64,000 nt of DNA from Psococerastis gibbosa (lineage: Eukaryota > Arthropoda > Insecta > Psocodea > Psocidae): contig OZ020490.1 of assembly GCA_963971405.1 (NCBI GenBank), forward strand, positions 13,006,874-13,070,873. The letters run 5' to 3'. This document shows, in pieces, positions 63,078-64,000 of this stretch. Within the stretch, counting starts at the first letter, position 1; every line of letters starts with the position of its first letter. The position numbers and the translations under genes were made by a program. The notes beneath the pieces were generated by a model. It made no database searches. It was not told the origin of the DNA and saw only the letters and a list, made by a program, of their open reading frames with translations.

Positions 63078-63749
63078 TATCTCCAGGGTCCTATGTTGTA
63101 GTCTTGTGGAATGAAGTCGTCCCTTCCTCTGGTGTTGTGCCCATGAGTGTCACAGAATCATTGTAGTTGTAGATAACTTGGTATTAGTCCTTTTTTATTA
63201 CGTACCGTGTCGTTGTTTTTCATCTTCTTATTGGCATGTACTACTGTATAACGAATGAACCTAGTGAGACTGGGTACCTCTCAGTGCCTGCGCAGAGTGC
63301 CTATGTGGTATTGCGGGCTCAGCTTAACTTCAGGGTCACGCCGTTATCGGGGCTTGACAACTGAAAATGATGTATGTGCAACTGGCCTGAGTTTGCTATA
63401 ATAATGTACCATGCTTTGACGGTGCATGACCAAGGCCATATGTGCAAAGGGACCTTGTTAGGTTACTTACTATTGGGGAGGACATGAAAAAATTGACGAA
63501 ACTAAACCTGGATTTGCACCTATATCAGTGGATATTGGTAAACCACACACGAAGTTGAACCAAGGGCAGACTCAGGAATATTTCCCGGGAAGGGGGGGGG
63601 GGCACCAATGAGTTGAACTATACGTCTTATTAGGAAAACCACTGTAAGTTGAATACAAGAAATTATGGATTATTCATGCCCCAATAGCTTATGTATTCTT
63701 ATTCTTCTAATTCCTCTTCTGTTGAAGATTGTCAATTGTAGTCATGATG
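63078..63749. other. No supported gene
   Basis: A G tract at 63592-63602 after GCAGACTCAGGAATATTTCC; otherwise nothing recognised. Confidence 0.35.
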
Positions 63750-64000
63750 AGTATACTAGGAAATGTGAAATGTCTGTCGGTCTGTTTGTCTGTGCATAGA
63801 TTTGTAGACAAACTACAAACTACGAAATTTGATATCGGCTTATCAAAATCATGTGTCGGAATCTTATACCTATTCTATTTTGGGCTAACTCAATTTTGGG
63901 AGGTGTACTCCCTAAAACGGCTAATAGGCTTAGTTGGTTTAAAAAAAATGTTTTTCAAAAACAATTCCAACCATTTTATTGACACATATTGCAGTTGTTG
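63750..64000 (-). repeat. Repeat E, runs to window end
   Basis: Reverse orientation: GTCTGTCGGTCTGTTTGTCT, then GGGCTAACTCAATTTTGGGA and AATTCCAACCATTTTATTG, diverged from the 9-kb copy. Cut by the window edge. Confidence 0.6.

Noticed and set aside
1..64000. CRISPR array, operon or prophage
   Set aside because: No regularly spaced short repeats with unique spacers; tandem arrays here are microsatellites, a 16-bp minisatellite and a 180-bp repeat; the gene content is eukaryotic.

Overview
This looks like nuclear DNA of an invertebrate animal, most likely an arthropod (an inference; the species cannot be named). It is AT-rich, has an eukaryotic exon with consensus splice sites, and carries no bacterial-type operons. 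Nearly all of it is transposable-element debris: fragments of several non-LTR retrotransposon (LINE) families, at least five tRNA-like or SINE-type families, many short terminal-inverted-repeat (TIR) elements, Penelope-like repeats and one complete LTR retrotransposon. Family names such as SINE-A, SINE-D2, repeat E and LINE-K are local to this annotation.

Layout. 0-13 kb: a SINE-B scrap, a 180-bp tandem repeat, a SINE-A inverted pair (4.0-4.65 kb), SINE-D2 and SINE-D copies with clean target-site duplications, two TIR elements (one carrying a nested 858-bp repeat) and the intact C-terminal end of an I-group LINE ORF2 (11.0-11.5 kb). 13-21.8 kb: more SINEs, LINE 3' ends and a TIR block inserted into a SINE. 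21.9-27.2 kb: a full Ty3/Gypsy retrotransposon of the CsRn1/Kabuki type on the minus strand, with identical 387-bp LTRs, tRNA-Trp-type primer site, Gag, Pol and polypurine tract. 27-47 kb: LINE tails, SINEs, a 415-bp TTA-flanked MITE, and a Penelope-type inverted repeat with a foldable hammerhead-ribozyme-like motif. 47.4-49.05 kb: the only convincing host coding exon, for a 551-residue proline-rich protein of unknown family. 49-64 kb: TIR elements with TTA, TA or 8-bp target duplications, foldbacks, SINEs and LINE tails.

How the parts relate. The recurring theme is nesting: SINE in LINE tail, TIR element in SINE, LINE in hAT-like element, SINE in hAT-like element, repeat E in MITE. This gives relative insertion ages. 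Several LINE families that share no obvious sequence end in a short hairpin just before a simple-repeat or poly(A) tail. Several TIR elements with different interiors share a TTA target duplication and a GGCGGG-like or related terminus, as expected if one PIF/Harbinger-like transposase mobilised them; no transposase gene is present here.

Limits. Boundaries of old repeats are approximate and were set by eye from comparisons inside this window. Most open reading frames under about 130 codons are accidental or come from repeats and are not annotated as genes.
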